Below, piece after piece: positions 22,079 to 30,815 of a stretch of DNA of 64,000 nucleotides; within the stretch, counting starts at the first letter, position 1; every line of letters begins with the position of its first letter. Under the pieces are notes generated by a model. It saw only the letters and a program-made list of their open reading frames with translations, did not search any database and was not told the origin of the DNA. The translations under genes were made by a program, and so were the position numbers. The stretch comes from a virus. The stretch lies in the IMG/VR virus record IMGVR_UViG_3300009184_005291, positions 21,126 through 85,125 of that record. The stretch is one strand, 5' to 3'.

Positions 22079-23872
22079 ATGGGAGCATTATTAGAATCAG
22101 GTCTTGTAGGTAACATCGGTCTTAAGCACCTTAAAGTTATCAAAGAAGACACAATCAACAAATGGGACAAATTAGGATTCTTAGAGGGTCTTAAGGGTCA
22201 CATGAGAGAGAACGTAGCTCAACTTTATGAAAACCAAGCTTCTCACTTAATCAACGAAGCATCATCTACATCTGATACAGGTGCATTTGAGACAGTGGTT
22301 TTCCCTATCGTTAGAAGAGTTTTCTCTAAATTATTAGCAAACGATATCGTTTCAGTACAAGCAATGAACTTACCAATCGGTAAATTATTCTACTTCGTAC
22401 CTAACATCCAATCTTATGAGAATGGACAGAATCAACACTGGGCTCCTTACGGATCACCAAACGCTGCGGCTGACCAAACTCCTAATTCAGGATATGATTA
22501 CAACTTAACTAAAGACCTTTACGATAGATTCTACGAAGGTAACGAACCAGCGTTGGATCCACCAGGTTTATTCGACTATTCAAAAGGACAGTTTTCAGCG
22601 ATTACTGCTGACGTTACAACTGTAGCATGGGCTGGAAGCAACTTGATTCCTTCAGCGTATACTCTTTCTGATTACAGAAAAGTATTGATAGTTATGTCAG
22701 GTTTTGCTTCTGATGGAGCAGGTAAGTTAATTGGTCCTGATGGTCAACCAATGGATAACGAAGCATTCTTATCTGATTTGACTGTTTATGGTTCAGCTGG
22801 TAACGTTTACACTTCAGCTAACACATCAAACCCTTACTTATTCAGAGTTGTAACTCAGAGATATGGTAAAGGTATTGTAGAATATGGTAATAACAACCAA
22901 ACGTTGGTATTCCCTAACAGTAAGACAGATGGTGGTCAGTTTGACAACGTTTGTGACGCTGAAGGTAAAATCTACTTAGAAGTTGATTTACAAGTACCAG
23001 TATGTATCACTTGCGGTGGTTCATTAGATGGTTACACTGGTTCAACATTCGCGTCAACAATCGCAACTAACTCTCAAGCATTCTCAGCAACTTATAGAAT
23101 CTATAAGAACTTGGAATTCGAAGACAGAATTGGTGAAGTTTCTTTTGACCTTATGTCAGTAACAGTTTCTGTAACTGAAAGAAAATTAAGAGCTCAGTGG
23201 TCTCCAGAAATGGCTCAGGACGTTGCGGCATTCCACAACATCGACGCTGAAGCTGAATTAACAGCATTGTTATCTGAGCAAGTTGCTGCTGAAATCGATA
23301 GAGAAATCTTGAGAGACCTTAGAAAAGCTGCAGCTTGGAACTTAAGATGGGATTACAATGGATGGAAGAGATTAGGTTCTTCTGCAGTACCTTATACTCA
23401 GAAAGACTGGAACCAAACTCTTATCACAGCAATCAACCAAATTTCTGCACAAATCCACAAGTCAACATTGAGAGGTGGAGCTAACTGGATCGTTGTTTCT
23501 TCTGAAATCAGTGCTATCTTTGATGACTTGGAATACTTCCACGTATCAAACGCAGCTCCTGAGCAGGATCAGTACAACATGGGTATTGAAAGAGTTGGTA
23601 CATTAGCAGGTCGTTACCAAGTGTATAGAGACCCTTACTTCCCACCTAACCAAGTGTTGATGGGTCACAAAGGAACTTCTCTATTGGACACAGGTTACAT
23701 CTACGCACCGTATGTACCTCTACAATTAACTCCTACAATGTACAATCCGTTTAACTTTACTCCGATTAAGGGTATTATGACGAGATACGCTAAGAAAGTT
23801 GTCAACAATCGCTTTTACGGACGAATTACAGTTGATGGTGTTAGAACATTTGACTTGAGAGAATTGAGATAA
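22079..23872 (+). CDS. Major capsid protein (gp23-like)
   Basis: 597 aa (T4 gp23 521 aa). The segment TGAFETVVFPIVRRVFSKLLANDIVSVQAMNLP, the glycine-rich loop after IGKLFYFVP and the C-terminal PYVPLQLTPTMYNPFNFTPIKGIMTRYAKKVVNNRFYGRI are characteristic of T4-like HK97-fold capsid proteins. A likely prohead-protease site is LINE|A after residue 60, matching the (L/I)xE consensus and close to T4's cut after 65. The gene uses more C-ending codons (aac, ttc, tac) than its neighbours, as expected for the most abundant protein. It lies 42 nt after the scaffold gene and ends before a terminator. Confidence 0.95.
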   Translation: MGALLESGLVGNIGLKHLKVIKEDTINKWDKLGFLEGLKGHMRENVAQLYENQASHLINEASSTSDTGAFETVVFPIVRRVFSKLLANDIVSVQAMNLPIGKLFYFVPNIQSYENGQNQHWAPYGSPNAAADQTPNSGYDYNLTKDLYDRFYEGNEPALDPPGLFDYSKGQFSAITADVTTVAWAGSNLIPSAYTLSDYRKVLIVMSGFASDGAGKLIGPDGQPMDNEAFLSDLTVYGSAGNVYTSANTSNPYLFRVVTQRYGKGIVEYGNNNQTLVFPNSKTDGGQFDNVCDAEGKIYLEVDLQVPVCITCGGSLDGYTGSTFASTIATNSQAFSATYRIYKNLEFEDRIGEVSFDLMSVTVSVTERKLRAQWSPEMAQDVAAFHNIDAEAELTALLSEQVAAEIDREILRDLRKAAAWNLRWDYNGWKRLGSSAVPYTQKDWNQTLITAINQISAQIHKSTLRGGANWIVVSSEISAIFDDLEYFHVSNAAPEQDQYNMGIERVGTLAGRYQVYRDPYFPPNQVLMGHKGTSLLDTGYIYAPYVPLQLTPTMYNPFNFTPIKGIMTRYAKKVVNNRFYGRITVDGVRTFDLRELR

Positions 23873-23890
23873 TCGAAATTTCGATATGGT

Positions 23891-23920
23891 AAAAAGGGAC
23901 AAGAAATTGTCCCTTTTTTT
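23891..23920 (+). terminator. Terminator after the major capsid gene
   Basis: The stem AAAAAGGGAC / GTCCCTTTTT closes a short loop and continues into T. Confidence 0.85.
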
Positions 23921-23929
23921 ATGTTCTGA

Positions 23930-23937
23930 TATTTATA
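23930..23937 (+). promoter_or_regulatory. TATTTATA late-type motif before the 23952 gene
   Basis: TATTTATA ends 14 nt before the ATG at 23952, just after the capsid terminator. Confidence 0.6.
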
Positions 23938-23951
23938 ATAAATTGTATATT

Positions 23952-25130
23952 ATGATTAAGCAAACTTGGGAAATATCACAAGAAGAACGAAATAGAATTA
24001 TTTCACTTCACGAATCCGCAACAAAGAATCTTTATTTAGTGTCTGAACAAAATACTGCCGAACCTGAAAAAGATTCAATTAGTTTGACCAAACGGGTTGA
24101 ATTTCCAAGTGGATTTCATAGTTCATCTGCAGTAAATCTTGAAACCCTCATAGATTTGTCCAAAATTGAAGAATTCTTAAAAAAATATAAAGATAAAAAG
24201 ATAGTTATTAAACTAAAGTCAAGTGAATCACAGGTTCCAAATAATGATAACGAGGTTACTCCAAAGAAAAGACTTAACCCTGGAGACCTTAGTAAAATGA
24301 GATATCAAACTATTCAAACTTTTATGACTGAATGGTTAAATGGTCTTGTTTCTAAAGGTATTATTTCTCAAGTTCCTAAATTTATAAACACTGAACCTCA
24401 TATTGACACAACTACGCCTTGGGATCCAAAATCATCTCCTAAAGATCCAAAATATACTAAACATCAGTTTGTTGAGATTGAGGTAAACGCGGAAGGTCAG
24501 ATAGAGCCGAAAAAAACTTTAACACCTGAGTTTCAGAAGGTCGAAACTTCGAGAACAGAATATTCAACGACAAACAATTATAATACTGCTTTATTTTATA
24601 ACTATAGTTATGCACCAGGTGCTGTCCTTGGTATGAGTCAGTCGGAAGCTGAGTCTTTGCCTGGAGCTTTATTAACTATGAATAGGGAATTTGTACTTGA
24701 TACTCCAGCACCAAAATTAAATCTACCATCATTCCCAATAAAAATAACCCCAAATGGTGGACAAACTGTACCCGTAATAGTTTTGAAACAAAAGAAAGGT
24801 AATGAAGTACCCGATTCACCAAATTATTGGATAAAATGGAACGCATATGTTTCAGACTCATATACCCTTGAAATTCCATTTCCGAAAGATAGTAAAGAAT
24901 TTCAATCTGCTTGGCTATTCATGTATTTTTATATTAATTCACCAAATTCATTCCCTCAAGATTGGAAATTTATTGCAAACAAACCTGAAAATGTAGATTG
25001 GAATTTAGTTGATGTTGAATTACAAAGTGGCGGGGAACAAAAATACAGTAAGACTATCGCAACCCAAAAAGATGTATGGAGTAAATATCCTATGGATTGG
25101 TATGCTAATATGGTAAAGAAAGTTTATTGA
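23952..25130 (+). CDS. Hypothetical 392-aa protein
   Basis: The start ATG at 23952 (MIKQTWEISQEERNRIISLHES) is preferred to an in-frame ATG at 23886, which would lie inside the capsid terminator and upstream of the promoter motif. The N-terminal ISLHESATKNLYLVSEQ segment recurs in proteins of related phages in my memory. The rest is Pro/Ser/Lys-rich with several beta-type stretches (WIKWNAYVSDSYTLEIPF, AWLFMYFYINSP). One region near residue 40-130 (KIVIKLKSSESQVPNNDNEV) faintly resembles OmpA-like or peptidoglycan-binding segments, but this is too weak to call. Convergent with the CAP gene. Confidence 0.65.
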   Translation: MIKQTWEISQEERNRIISLHESATKNLYLVSEQNTAEPEKDSISLTKRVEFPSGFHSSSAVNLETLIDLSKIEEFLKKYKDKKIVIKLKSSESQVPNNDNEVTPKKRLNPGDLSKMRYQTIQTFMTEWLNGLVSKGIISQVPKFINTEPHIDTTTPWDPKSSPKDPKYTKHQFVEIEVNAEGQIEPKKTLTPEFQKVETSRTEYSTTNNYNTALFYNYSYAPGAVLGMSQSEAESLPGALLTMNREFVLDTPAPKLNLPSFPIKITPNGGQTVPVIVLKQKKGNEVPDSPNYWIKWNAYVSDSYTLEIPFPKDSKEFQSAWLFMYFYINSPNSFPQDWKFIANKPENVDWNLVDVELQSGGEQKYSKTIATQKDVWSKYPMDWYANMVKKVY

Positions 25131-25135
25131 ATTCA

Positions 25136-25657
25136 TCAATTCAACGCAATAAAAGAGAAATAATAATGATTTTCAGTTTTTTGATAAGAAAGGTAAAATC
25201 TTTTTGTTTTCTCATCGAGAAGAAGTTCGTTGTGTGATTCGGAATGTTTCCATTTTAAGAAACAATATTTTACAACATCGTATTCTGTCGAAGTTTCCAT
25301 TGACATCTTGTTCAAGATTTCTTCGATTTCTTTTACGTTTGAAAACCAATTTCCTATTCCGTCTTTTTTAGGGATATTTATTTTCATAATATTTTCCCCC
25401 CCGTATGTAAAATCAGAAATATACGAATGTATATTTTCATTAAATCCATTGTGACTGTAATCTTCCACTATACTTTTACTACGTAAATCGGCAAATTCTT
25501 TCATAGAGTAATCGATTTTAACTGGATTCAATCCATTTGAACATCTATACTCATTTAAGATTTGTTCAAAATTAATAATAATGGGAGTACTGTCATTATT
25601 TGGATTCTTGAACCCAAATAATAAAAATGAAAGCAATAGAATAACAATTTTTTTCAC
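25136..25657 (-). CDS. Secreted CAP/SCP-domain protein
   Basis: 173 aa with an N-terminal signal peptide (MKKIVILLLSFLLFGF). The mature part has the CAP (SCP/PR1) landmarks: ILNEYRCSNGLNPVKID, then SHNGF, then YGGENI, then CFLKWKHSESHNELLLD, which includes the conserved His residues and the W..S..H motif. In bacteria CAP proteins are exported and of unclear role; in a phage it may act in the periplasm or at the cell surface during infection or lysis. It forms a minus-strand pair with the next gene. Confidence 0.82.
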   Translation of the reverse strand: MKKIVILLLSFLLFGFKNPNNDSTPIIINFEQILNEYRCSNGLNPVKIDYSMKEFADLRSKSIVEDYSHNGFNENIHSYISDFTYGGENIMKINIPKKDGIGNWFSNVKEIEEILNKMSMETSTEYDVVKYCFLKWKHSESHNELLLDEKTKRFYLSYQKTENHYYFSFIALN

Positions 25658-25662
25658 AAAGA

Positions 25663-25887
25663 TTATTTTTTTTCAGTAAAGTGGTTATTCATTATTCTTA
25701 ATGATTTAGAAACAATTTCAGATTCTTGTAATGAGAAAATTCTTGAATTGTGAGAGTATTCTAATGCTTTGATAATCATGTAATATGCCTGTTCCAAGTT
25801 CATGTCATCACACAGGGTGTTTACATCGTTTGGAGTGTAATACGCGATACTATCGAATAGTAATCCTATTGGTTGTTTTTGTTCCAT
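25663..25887 (-). CDS. Hypothetical 74-aa protein
   Basis: MEQKQPIGLLFDSIAYYTPNDVNTL is the start of a short helical protein with no recognised domain. It lies 5 nt upstream of the CAP gene on the same strand, so the two are likely co-transcribed. Confidence 0.6.
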   Translation of the reverse strand: MEQKQPIGLLFDSIAYYTPNDVNTLCDDMNLEQAYYMIIKALEYSHNSRIFSLQESEIVSKSLRIMNNHFTEKK

Positions 25888-25905
25888 TATTTTGAATTGA
25901 CGGTA

Positions 25906-25912
25906 TATTTAT
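25906..25912 (+). promoter_or_regulatory. TATTTAT late-type motif before the 25925 gene
   Basis: TATTTAT ends 12 nt before the ATG at 25925, in the gap between divergent genes. Confidence 0.55.
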
Positions 25913-25924
25913 TGTTACAAAGTT

Positions 25925-26611
25925 ATGAAAAAAAATTCAATAAAAGAAGCGACAGGTTCTGGTAGTTCCGGAAAATTTAAGGTACCTATTGTTCTTGCCC
26001 CACAGCCATGGGAAAAGAATCAATTAGCACCATTCACAGACCCTTTATATTCGTATACAAATGCCGAATTAGCCTACGAAGAAGCGGACGGAGACTTCAT
26101 AGAATCTCCTGAAAAAAGGGCTCAAATTGAAAAAAGAACTAAAAAATTATCTAAAATGACTGATTATTTGAAACAATTTTATACTGGACAAAATGACGAA
26201 GAGGGATCGGCACTTAATCCAACTATGAGTGGTGACCCATTAAAAGAATCATTATTGAAAGAAGATTTGGCGGTTTGGTTCGGTACTAAGAAAAAACCTA
26301 AAGGATCGAAACAGCCTTCAGGACCATGGGTTAATATTTGTAGAAAAAAGGAAGGAGGAGGGCATCCTCCTTGTGGTAGACCTGAAGCAGATAGTAAGGG
26401 ATATCCTAAATGTCGTGCTAAAGGAGTCGCCGCAAACATGACCGACGCCCAAAAGAAATCAGCATGTTCACAGAAAAGACGTGCCGAGAAAAAAGACCCC
26501 AAAGTTGGAACTGGAAACAAACCAACTATGACATCTTATAAACCAAAAAAATCCCAAAATGAATCATTAAGGGATTTAATTCTTAAAATTTTGAAAGAAA
26601 ACATTAGATAA
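25925..26611 (+). CDS. DUF5872-like Cys/Lys-motif protein
   Basis: 228 aa. The C-terminal half has PWVNICRKKEGGGHPPCGR, then GYPKCRAKGVAANM, then SACSQKRRAEKK, a Cys- and Lys-rich motif found in small proteins of phages and giant viruses (I recall the DUF5872 family). The four Cys residues could bind zinc. The final residues NESLRDLILKILKENIR form a helix. It overlaps the convergent gene by 8 nt. Function unknown. Confidence 0.65.
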   Translation: MKKNSIKEATGSGSSGKFKVPIVLAPQPWEKNQLAPFTDPLYSYTNAELAYEEADGDFIESPEKRAQIEKRTKKLSKMTDYLKQFYTGQNDEEGSALNPTMSGDPLKESLLKEDLAVWFGTKKKPKGSKQPSGPWVNICRKKEGGGHPPCGRPEADSKGYPKCRAKGVAANMTDAQKKSACSQKRRAEKKDPKVGTGNKPTMTSYKPKKSQNESLRDLILKILKENIR

Positions 26612-26999
26612 GCTTTTCTAAAATTTTCTTCAGTGAGTGTTGTACTTGGCTATGCATTTCCTTTTCAAATTTCATTCTTGCTTCTTCTACTTTGTTATCA
26701 AACATTCTGTTTAATTTCTCAGACATCAAATCAGAAACTACAATGTCGTAGTTATACACGTGATTTGTTATATTTATCCTGTTTTCGTGAAGAACCACAA
26801 ACATTTGTAGAAACTCATTTTTGATATATCTTTTTTGTGAGAGAGGGGCAATTAAAAATTTAGAACTTTCATGATTGATTAACTTACGGCAAATTGAAGA
26901 TGCAGTTTTTTCATTCTCATCAAGTTCTACTTGTGGTACAAGTTTTCTTTTGAATCTAATAAAAAATCTAGTCCAAATTTTTTTGAAGAATTTTTTCAT
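26604..26999 (-). CDS. Hypothetical 131-aa protein
   Basis: It starts MKKFFKKIWTRFFIRFKRK, a basic amphipathic stretch, and continues as a charged helical protein (NEKTASSICRKLINHESSKF, EARMKFEKEMHSQVQHSLKKIL). No domain recognised. The basic N-terminus might touch membrane or nucleic acid. Confidence 0.6.
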   Translation of the reverse strand: MKKFFKKIWTRFFIRFKRKLVPQVELDENEKTASSICRKLINHESSKFLIAPLSQKRYIKNEFLQMFVVLHENRINITNHVYNYDIVVSDLMSEKLNRMFDNKVEEARMKFEKEMHSQVQHSLKKILEKLI

Positions 27000-27053
27000 G
27001 ATGATGGGTATGATTTGATAGTCTTACAAAAGTAATAAAATTCTTCGACAAAA

Positions 27054-27080
27054 AAAAGAAGAACCTAAATTCTTCTTTTT
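27054..27080 (-). terminator. Terminator of the 27085-33296 structural operon
   Basis: The stem AAAAAGAAGAA / TTCTTCTTTTT closes a CCTAAA loop and continues into T on the minus strand, directly after the stop at 27085. Confidence 0.7.
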
Positions 27081-27084
27081 ATTT

Positions 27085-27552
27085 TTAACAATAAGCCCCT
27101 GAGCAATGTTTTTTACCGTCTAAACCCGGCATCTTACCTTTACATACTTGGACTCCATAACCGTTCGAATAAGCGGAAGGAAAAACTTTGAATTTCCCTT
27201 TCGCAGCCGCGAGTCCTCTAGCACAAAGTTTGGTTCCAGTTTTCTTTCTACCTTCAGTCATTTCTTCATAATCAACATATTGGTCCATTTTTCTTTTCTC
27301 ATTCATTATGAAATCAAAAACTTGGTCCATGTTTGTCTTTGCTTCTGAAACGTGGTCGTCAGCCCAATCATGTCCATCTTGTATAATTTGGTCAATCATT
27401 TCTTCATCCATTTCTAATAACATTTTACACTGTCTGGCAATTTGTTTTAGGTTACTGAAGAACATATAATTTTCAGTTTCTTGTTGTTCACTCAAAACTC
27501 GTTTAACTAAATGTGATAAATCCTTTTCTGTTAATTTCACTATTTTACTCAT
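27085..27552 (-). CDS. Hypothetical protein with KLCARG...CKGK motif
   Basis: 155 aa. An N-terminal helical region (LTEKDLSHLVKRVLSEQQE, then MLLEMDEEMIDQIIQDGHDW) is followed by TKLCARGLAAAKGKFKVFPS, then SNGYGVQVCKGK and a final HCSGAYC. This Cys/Lys motif is frequent as an add-on to phage structural proteins and is related in style to the one in the 25925 gene. Starts 4 nt inside the stop of the structural gene upstream. Function unknown. Confidence 0.65.
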   Translation of the reverse strand: MSKIVKLTEKDLSHLVKRVLSEQQETENYMFFSNLKQIARQCKMLLEMDEEMIDQIIQDGHDWADDHVSEAKTNMDQVFDFIMNEKRKMDQYVDYEEMTEGRKKTGTKLCARGLAAAKGKFKVFPSAYSNGYGVQVCKGKMPGLDGKKHCSGAYC

Positions 27553-29057
27553 GATTGTTTTGTATTTACGATTGAAAATGTTAATTGTCTCTTATAAGTA
27601 TCTTTTTCTCCTGAAGTGTTCACTTGAATATCAACAAAATATTGATTTGGAATTTTGTCTCTCATATCAAATATGAAGTAATATTCATTTGGTGTTCTGT
27701 TCAATGGAGTCCAATCTTGTACTAATACTTCAGTTGTTCCTTCCATTACATAAACTCTGTAGAACCCTGAAACATCCAATAGAAGTACCTGTCCTGTGTA
27801 TGCCTTTTTGATTGTTACTCCAACTTTTCTGATATCAGTATTAAGTATCTTTTCGTTTTGTAAGATACCATAGAAATCAAATCCAAATATTTCAGGTTCT
27901 TTAGACACTGAACCGATTTGGATACCTGAGGTATATGGTTGTAATGTAAATTGATTAGTCACATTAGGGATAGATTGTCCATTGATTGTAAGACCTGACC
28001 ATACATCATAAAAAATACATGGTGTTGGATAGTTGGAAAACCCATTTGGAACGGTTACTTCATAAACACCTTTGGTTTTTAGACAGGTGGTTAAGGAACC
28101 CATACCCGCCACTGCGGTACCATTTCTATCTTCAATTCTTACAAAAGGGTCTGAATCAAGATTCGCGAAATCCCCATTTTGATAAACGTATAAGAATAAC
28201 TTATTTTCCTGATTTTTTAAGAATAGATTTCTATCATCCGTAATTAAGTCATTGTAATTTGTTAATAGATATGGTTGATAAAATGTTTGAGTGTGTCTTG
28301 AAAAGAACGCCACACTATAACTTTCTGTTAGGCCTGTAATATTTTCTATTTGAGGGAGATATGATATACCCCAACCTGTGACTCCAGTTATTGACCCATT
28401 TAATATACCGTTGATTTCATTGGTCATATCCATATTCAAATCTTCGTTTCCGAGTTCGAAATGTTGTCTTGCGACGATGGTCAAACCTGAATAGTTTACA
28501 GCCCCTTCATTCTTATTGTTGTAGATACCATTTTGAGACCATCCAGAGAGAGTTGTCGTTTGATACCAGTTAGATGGTCGTGTAGAATATGCTCGACTGT
28601 CAACGTACGTTAAAGGGGAAATTCCACCGTTCGCACTATTTTGTGCAATATTGAAATCATTGTAATCATACCCTACACCTTCATCCCACAATTGTGGATT
28701 ACCTGTTGCTCCTGAAAATTTGGGGATTCTCCATAATATTAAGTCGAACGAGGTCGATCTTCTTCTTTCGTTTGACATGAATGAATTTAATAATTCATTA
28801 TCAAATGATGACGTGTTTGTCATTTGGAGAGTGTGTGTCATTGCTGAAGTACACCCTGTAGATATAACACCTGAACTTATGTTTTCTTCTAATAAAGATA
28901 AATCTAAATCAAAGATAAATCTTGTGTAACCAAAGTTTGGGACAATTAAATCCGAAGCACCAAAATTCAACTCAATTACAGGGTTTCTACCCGTATTTAC
29001 GTATGAGTTTGAAATGATGGTATTGTTTTTATTTATATAAGACCTTAAGATTGACAT
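27549..29057 (-). CDS. Putative tail/baseplate structural protein, 502 aa
   Basis: Beta-rich, Asn/Thr/Gly-rich protein without signal peptide, starting MSILRSYINKNNTIISNSYVNTGRNPVIELNFGASD. It is flanked by the gp5-like hub on the upstream side in the same operon, so a baseplate, wedge or fibre-network role is likely. The C-terminal part (VYVMEGTTEVLVQDWTPLNRTPNEYYFIFDMRD) looks like an Ig- or jelly-roll-type domain. No homologue is recognised with confidence. Confidence 0.65.
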   Translation of the reverse strand: MSILRSYINKNNTIISNSYVNTGRNPVIELNFGASDLIVPNFGYTRFIFDLDLSLLEENISSGVISTGCTSAMTHTLQMTNTSSFDNELLNSFMSNERRRSTSFDLILWRIPKFSGATGNPQLWDEGVGYDYNDFNIAQNSANGGISPLTYVDSRAYSTRPSNWYQTTTLSGWSQNGIYNNKNEGAVNYSGLTIVARQHFELGNEDLNMDMTNEINGILNGSITGVTGWGISYLPQIENITGLTESYSVAFFSRHTQTFYQPYLLTNYNDLITDDRNLFLKNQENKLFLYVYQNGDFANLDSDPFVRIEDRNGTAVAGMGSLTTCLKTKGVYEVTVPNGFSNYPTPCIFYDVWSGLTINGQSIPNVTNQFTLQPYTSGIQIGSVSKEPEIFGFDFYGILQNEKILNTDIRKVGVTIKKAYTGQVLLLDVSGFYRVYVMEGTTEVLVQDWTPLNRTPNEYYFIFDMRDKIPNQYFVDIQVNTSGEKDTYKRQLTFSIVNTKQS

Positions 29058-29070
29058 TTATCTTTTAACT

Positions 29071-29078
29071 AATAAATA
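29071..29078 (-). promoter_or_regulatory. TATTTATT late-type motif before the 27549-29057 gene
   Basis: TATTTATT on the minus strand ends 13 nt before the ATG at 29057, overlapping the end of the hub gene upstream. Confidence 0.5.
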
Positions 29079-30614
29079 TCAATTAAGTCTAATATTTTTA
29101 CTTAGAATTTTGTTAACCGCATTATTGAGTTCGGTTAGAATTGTTTGTGTGTTTGTTCCTTCTTGAGTTACGGGTACTGGCGGAAGACCTGGATATGCGT
29201 GAGTGTGAGTTACCAAGAATTTTACAATCAAATTAATTAATTCCAAAAGTTCCTCCCCCCTAACCATACTTGAAGTTTTTGGTAATAATTCTTTTGTAAA
29301 TTTTTCAGGACTTATACCATATAAAGTATCATCAAAGTTTATCTTACCCTTACCCGGAATTTGCGAGTTGTGAGATACCAAGAATAAAACATCACTTCCC
29401 AAAGCACCATATGAAGATTCTTGATTAACATACTTTTGTTGGGGGACTACAAATTTTTTCGGAGTTCTTGGAGTTCCAACTTTTCCTTTTGCATAAATTA
29501 AACCATAACCACCTTTCAGAGCGGGATCCAATTTAATCCCTTTGTAAATGTCACTAATGTTACTAACTTCTATTGGTGTTGCAGATGAACCTAACGGTGT
29601 TGATGGGTTCAACTTTGAATACATAAGTGGACTTGGTCTGTAATAAATCGGAAATTTATTACTTGCGTTATTATCGTTGAATAACCTCACACCACTTTTA
29701 GTTACGTCTGTTTCATTACAAGTTTTTATAAAGTTATTAATAAATTTGATAGTTTCTGATTTGGACAACATTGCGAACGATTCAATTGCGACCAATTTTT
29801 TAAGGTTTTCAGAAATTTCGCTGTCCACTGAAATAAATTTGGAATTGATTAAAGGGTTTGGTTTTAATTGATATAAATAAACCGAACCTGAAAATTTGTC
29901 CTGAGTGTTCTCTGGGTTTGTAACTACCCATTCAATTAAATATTTGGTTAATAAAACATCTTCTTGTAATTCAAAATAAACTTTCGGATCTAAATTTTGT
30001 AAGGTACTTTGAAACTTTGAAAGTTGTAAAAACCCTCTTTGTTGATTTGCAACAGGTATTACATTTGGTTGTAATTGTTCCCCTTTGAATTTACCGGCTC
30101 TGATTAAAATTTCATCTTGTTTAACAATTACGTCAGCACTTCCCCGTCCCAAAAGAGCGTTGTCCCCTGGTTGTGGAAACACACCTTTATGGACTGACTG
30201 ATCAGTAAATGTTCCATCTTGATTTTTTAATGGCTTAGGGTTTTTGATTTGCATACCTGTACCTGTGAATTTATTTCCTCCGAAATAATATTCGTTGAAG
30301 GTCGCGGTTGGGCTTGAAAACGTATTTTGAACGTAATACTGATTTTGGTACTGGAAATCTTTGTTTACATAAATTACTTGGACTAATTCGTTAACTTTTG
30401 GAACTGAATATACAAAGTATGGTAGTAGAGCGTTAAATACTAAAGGGTCTCTTGAGGTCCATATATCTTTTTCTTCGTTCCATGGTGGATCAGAAATGCC
30501 TTTCAATATGTCATCATAGTTGTCAATAAGTCTAATACCTCTGATACGACCCAACATCATAGGGTCTTCAGTATTTAATACTCTACATTGAAAAAATATT
30601 GAGTTATCTTTCAT
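29079..30614 (-). CDS. Baseplate hub protein with gp5-like OB fold
   Basis: 511 aa. The N-terminus (FFQCRVLNTEDPMMLGRIRG, then DPLVFNALLPYFVYSVPKVNELVQVIYV) follows the OB-fold domain of T4 gp5/VgrG-type hub proteins: a strand pair around an LGRIR turn, then a LLPYF...PKVNELV strand. The end segment (LVTHTHAYPGLPPVP) is a phage baseplate motif with a His-Thr-His that often precedes the beta-helix or marks a puncturing-device attachment. No lysozyme (T4L-like Glu-Asp-Thr) domain is visible, so unlike T4 gp5 it does not appear to carry a muramidase. It is 4-11 nt from its neighbours. Confidence 0.72.
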   Translation of the reverse strand: MKDNSIFFQCRVLNTEDPMMLGRIRGIRLIDNYDDILKGISDPPWNEEKDIWTSRDPLVFNALLPYFVYSVPKVNELVQVIYVNKDFQYQNQYYVQNTFSSPTATFNEYYFGGNKFTGTGMQIKNPKPLKNQDGTFTDQSVHKGVFPQPGDNALLGRGSADVIVKQDEILIRAGKFKGEQLQPNVIPVANQQRGFLQLSKFQSTLQNLDPKVYFELQEDVLLTKYLIEWVVTNPENTQDKFSGSVYLYQLKPNPLINSKFISVDSEISENLKKLVAIESFAMLSKSETIKFINNFIKTCNETDVTKSGVRLFNDNNASNKFPIYYRPSPLMYSKLNPSTPLGSSATPIEVSNISDIYKGIKLDPALKGGYGLIYAKGKVGTPRTPKKFVVPQQKYVNQESSYGALGSDVLFLVSHNSQIPGKGKINFDDTLYGISPEKFTKELLPKTSSMVRGEELLELINLIVKFLVTHTHAYPGLPPVPVTQEGTNTQTILTELNNAVNKILSKNIRLN

Positions 30615-30813
30615 TTCTATCTTGATAAACTTTTAATACTTTATTATACAATTCTTCAACACTATCTAAATAGAAAGTACTTTTAATTATAGATTCTTTT
30701 GTAGAATCAAAATCTGAAGATAACAAATCTAAATATTCCACCAATTTTGTGTTTGGTAAATCTTTTAGGCTTGATTGGCTATCCAATATTTCCTTAAATT
30801 TTTCGTCTTTCAT
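30604..30813 (-). CDS. Hypothetical 69-aa protein in the baseplate operon
   Basis: A helical, charged short protein (MKDEKFKEILDSQSSLKDLPNTKLVEYLDLLSSD...). It overlaps the hub gene by 11 nt and starts 2 nt after the 702-aa gene, so translation is probably coupled. Function unknown. Confidence 0.65.
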   Translation of the reverse strand: MKDEKFKEILDSQSSLKDLPNTKLVEYLDLLSSDFDSTKESIIKSTFYLDSVEELYNKVLKVYQDRNER

Positions 30814-30815
30814 AT

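Noticed and set aside
23886-23951. Upstream in-frame ATG extending the 23952 gene
   Set aside because: It would begin inside the capsid terminator and upstream of the TATTTATA motif.
29079-30614. Tail lysozyme activity of the gp5-like protein
   Set aside because: Only the OB-like N-terminus and baseplate tail motif are visible; no lysozyme motifs.
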